Positions 63,127-64,000 of a DNA stretch of 64,000 bases are shown here, piece by piece; the first letter of the stretch is position 1, and every line of letters begins with the position of its first letter. The DNA lies in contig NZ_RBWE01000001.1 in the NCBI RefSeq assembly GCF_003627965.1, forward strand, positions 1,900,312 through 1,964,311. Reading direction: 5' to 3'. The notes under the pieces are model-generated. The model was not told the origin of the DNA. It made no database searches and saw only the letters and a program-made list of their open reading frames with translations. The position numbers and the translations under genes are program-made. The stretch comes from Desulfofundulus salinus. Its GTDB lineage: Bacteria; Bacillota; Desulfotomaculia; Desulfotomaculales; Desulfovirgulaceae.

Positions 63127-64000
63127 TTAGCAGCGTTTAAAGCGTTGAGCCAGTTCCTGGTGGGAAACATGGATAATGGTGGGCCTGCCGTGGGGACAGG
63201 TAAAGGGATTCCCGGCTGCCGCCAGTTGCTCCAAAAGGGACCTGGCCTCCGCCCCGGATAGTCCTTCCCCGGCCTTTATTGCCGCCCGGCAGGCAGCCTG
63301 GGCCGCCAGGTGATGCACCAGGTCCTCCCGGGATGGGGAGCGGCCGGGTTCATCCAGGTAACCAATTATGTCCCGCAAGTAGGATTCACCTTCTCCCAGG
63401 GGGAAATCCGGTGGTAGTCCCCGCACTACTACCGTATCCTGGCTGAAGAAATCCAGTACAAATCCCAGGGAAGCTAGGAATTCCCGGTGTGCTTCCAACA
63501 GGCGGGCTTCCCGGTGGGTGAGAAAGACATTCACCGGCAGCACAAGCATCTGGGAAGCTGCTCCCGGGCCGGCCAGCGCGGCCAGGTATTTTTCATAGAG
63601 TACCCGCTCGTGGGCGGCGTGCTGGTCAATGATATACAGGCCATCCGGTCCCGCAGCTAAAAGATAGGTGGGCATGAGCTGGCCCAGATACTCTACCGCA
63701 GGAAAGGAGGGCCCGGCATGGTCATACACCGGCGCCGCTTCGGCCACGTAACCCTCCCTGCCGGCCGGGGGAAGGCTGCGCAGCGGATGGTCTGGAAACA
63801 AAACCTGTTGCCTGCCGGCCTCCGGCGGAAAGAAACAGGGTACCCGTGGCAGGGGCTCCTCCCGCAAATCAGTCTCGTGCTCCCGCGGCACCGCTCCTGG
63901 AATGATCAGACGGTTGCCCATCAGGGCCTCCCGGACGGCGCGGGTAACGGTCTCCGATACTTCCCTTTCCCGGGCCAGCCGGACCTCCAGCTTGGCCGGG
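63127..64000 (-). CDS. mutL: DNA mismatch repair protein MutL, C-terminal part (runs off the window)
   Basis: The 3' 291 codons of mutL; the frame stays open to base 64000. The visible start (AKLEVRLAREREVSETVTRA) is the end of the N-terminal ATPase half. A Pro/Arg-rich linker follows, then the dimerisation domain with DQHAAHERVLYEKYL, the metal-binding endonuclease motif of MutL proteins from bacteria without MutH, plus ACRAAIKAGEGL and the late CPHGRPT. So strand-nicking MutL is expected. First of the visible mutL-methyltransferase-miaA-hfq order. Confidence 0.95.
   Translation of the reverse strand, partial: PAKLEVRLAREREVSETVTRAVREALMGNRLIIPGAVPREHETDLREEPLPRVPCFFPPEAGRQQVLFPDHPLRSLPPAGREGYVAEAAPVYDHAGPSFPAVEYLGQLMPTYLLAAGPDGLYIIDQHAAHERVLYEKYLAALAGPGAASQMLVLPVNVFLTHREARLLEAHREFLASLGFVLDFFSQDTVVVRGLPPDFPLGEGESYLRDIIGYLDEPGRSPSREDLVHHLAAQAACRAAIKAGEGLSGAEARSLLEQLAAAGNPFTCPHGRPTIIHVSHQELAQRFKRC

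Overview
The window looks like chromosomal DNA of an anaerobic, spore-forming Firmicute of the Desulfotomaculum/Pelotomaculum group (Peptococcaceae). Three things suggest this: a methylmalonyl-CoA operon laid out like the mmc cluster of Pelotomaculum thermopropionicum, frequent GTG/TTG starts behind strong GGAGG ribosome sites, and a lexA / spoVK-ynbB / hfq-miaA-mutL neighbourhood of Bacillus type. This is inference from gene content and order; no search was run. No rRNA, tRNA, CRISPR array or intact insertion sequence was seen.

Layout. 0.3-13.3 kb: a mixed set of mostly plus-strand genes (GalT-like protein, UPF0182 membrane protein, hydrolase, phosphofructokinase, HAD protein, ComFB, a broken radical-SAM gene, glycosyltransferase, KhtTU-type cation antiporter). 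13.4-20.5 kb: minus-strand OpuA betaine transporter, a plus-strand membrane phosphoesterase, and a minus-strand polar amino-acid ABC transporter. 20.8-23.3 kb: EamA transporter, DUF503, a phospholipase C-like protein and a STAS protein. 23.5-26.6 kb: pstSCA without pstB, behind a six-repeat Pho-box-like array.

26.6-39.4 kb (minus) holds a full methylmalonyl-CoA operon: fumarase, succinyl-CoA synthetase, methylmalonyl-CoA mutase, epimerase, a biotin-dependent transcarboxylase and malate dehydrogenase. It sits behind a clear sigma-54 (-24/-12) promoter and next to its own sigma-54 activator, whose N-terminus looks like an NAD-binding fold. Together these convert propionyl-CoA and succinate to oxaloacetate and pyruvate, except for the succinate dehydrogenase step, which the operon lacks.

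After lexA, 40.1-57.6 kb (minus) forms a second catabolic island: a DcuS/DcuR-type two-component system, a DctB-like binding protein, a TRAP transporter, a second sigma-54 activator, then a sigma-54 operon for a CitE-like lyase, a divergent SucCD-like acid-CoA ligase, an MmgE/PrpD protein, an FrhB-like ferredoxin-flavoprotein and SdhA/SdhB-like subunits. The SdhB-like protein keeps its 2Fe-2S and 4Fe-4S ligands but has lost all three 3Fe-4S ligands, and no membrane anchor is encoded. This suggests a soluble, quinone-independent dicarboxylate oxidoreductase feeding an acyl-CoA lyase route, and it is the best candidate here for an undescribed system.

57.9-64 kb returns to housekeeping genes: SpoVK-like AAA+ ATPase, YnbB-like PLP enzyme, LysR regulator, then hfq, miaA, a methyltransferase and the 3' part of mutL, which runs off the window.
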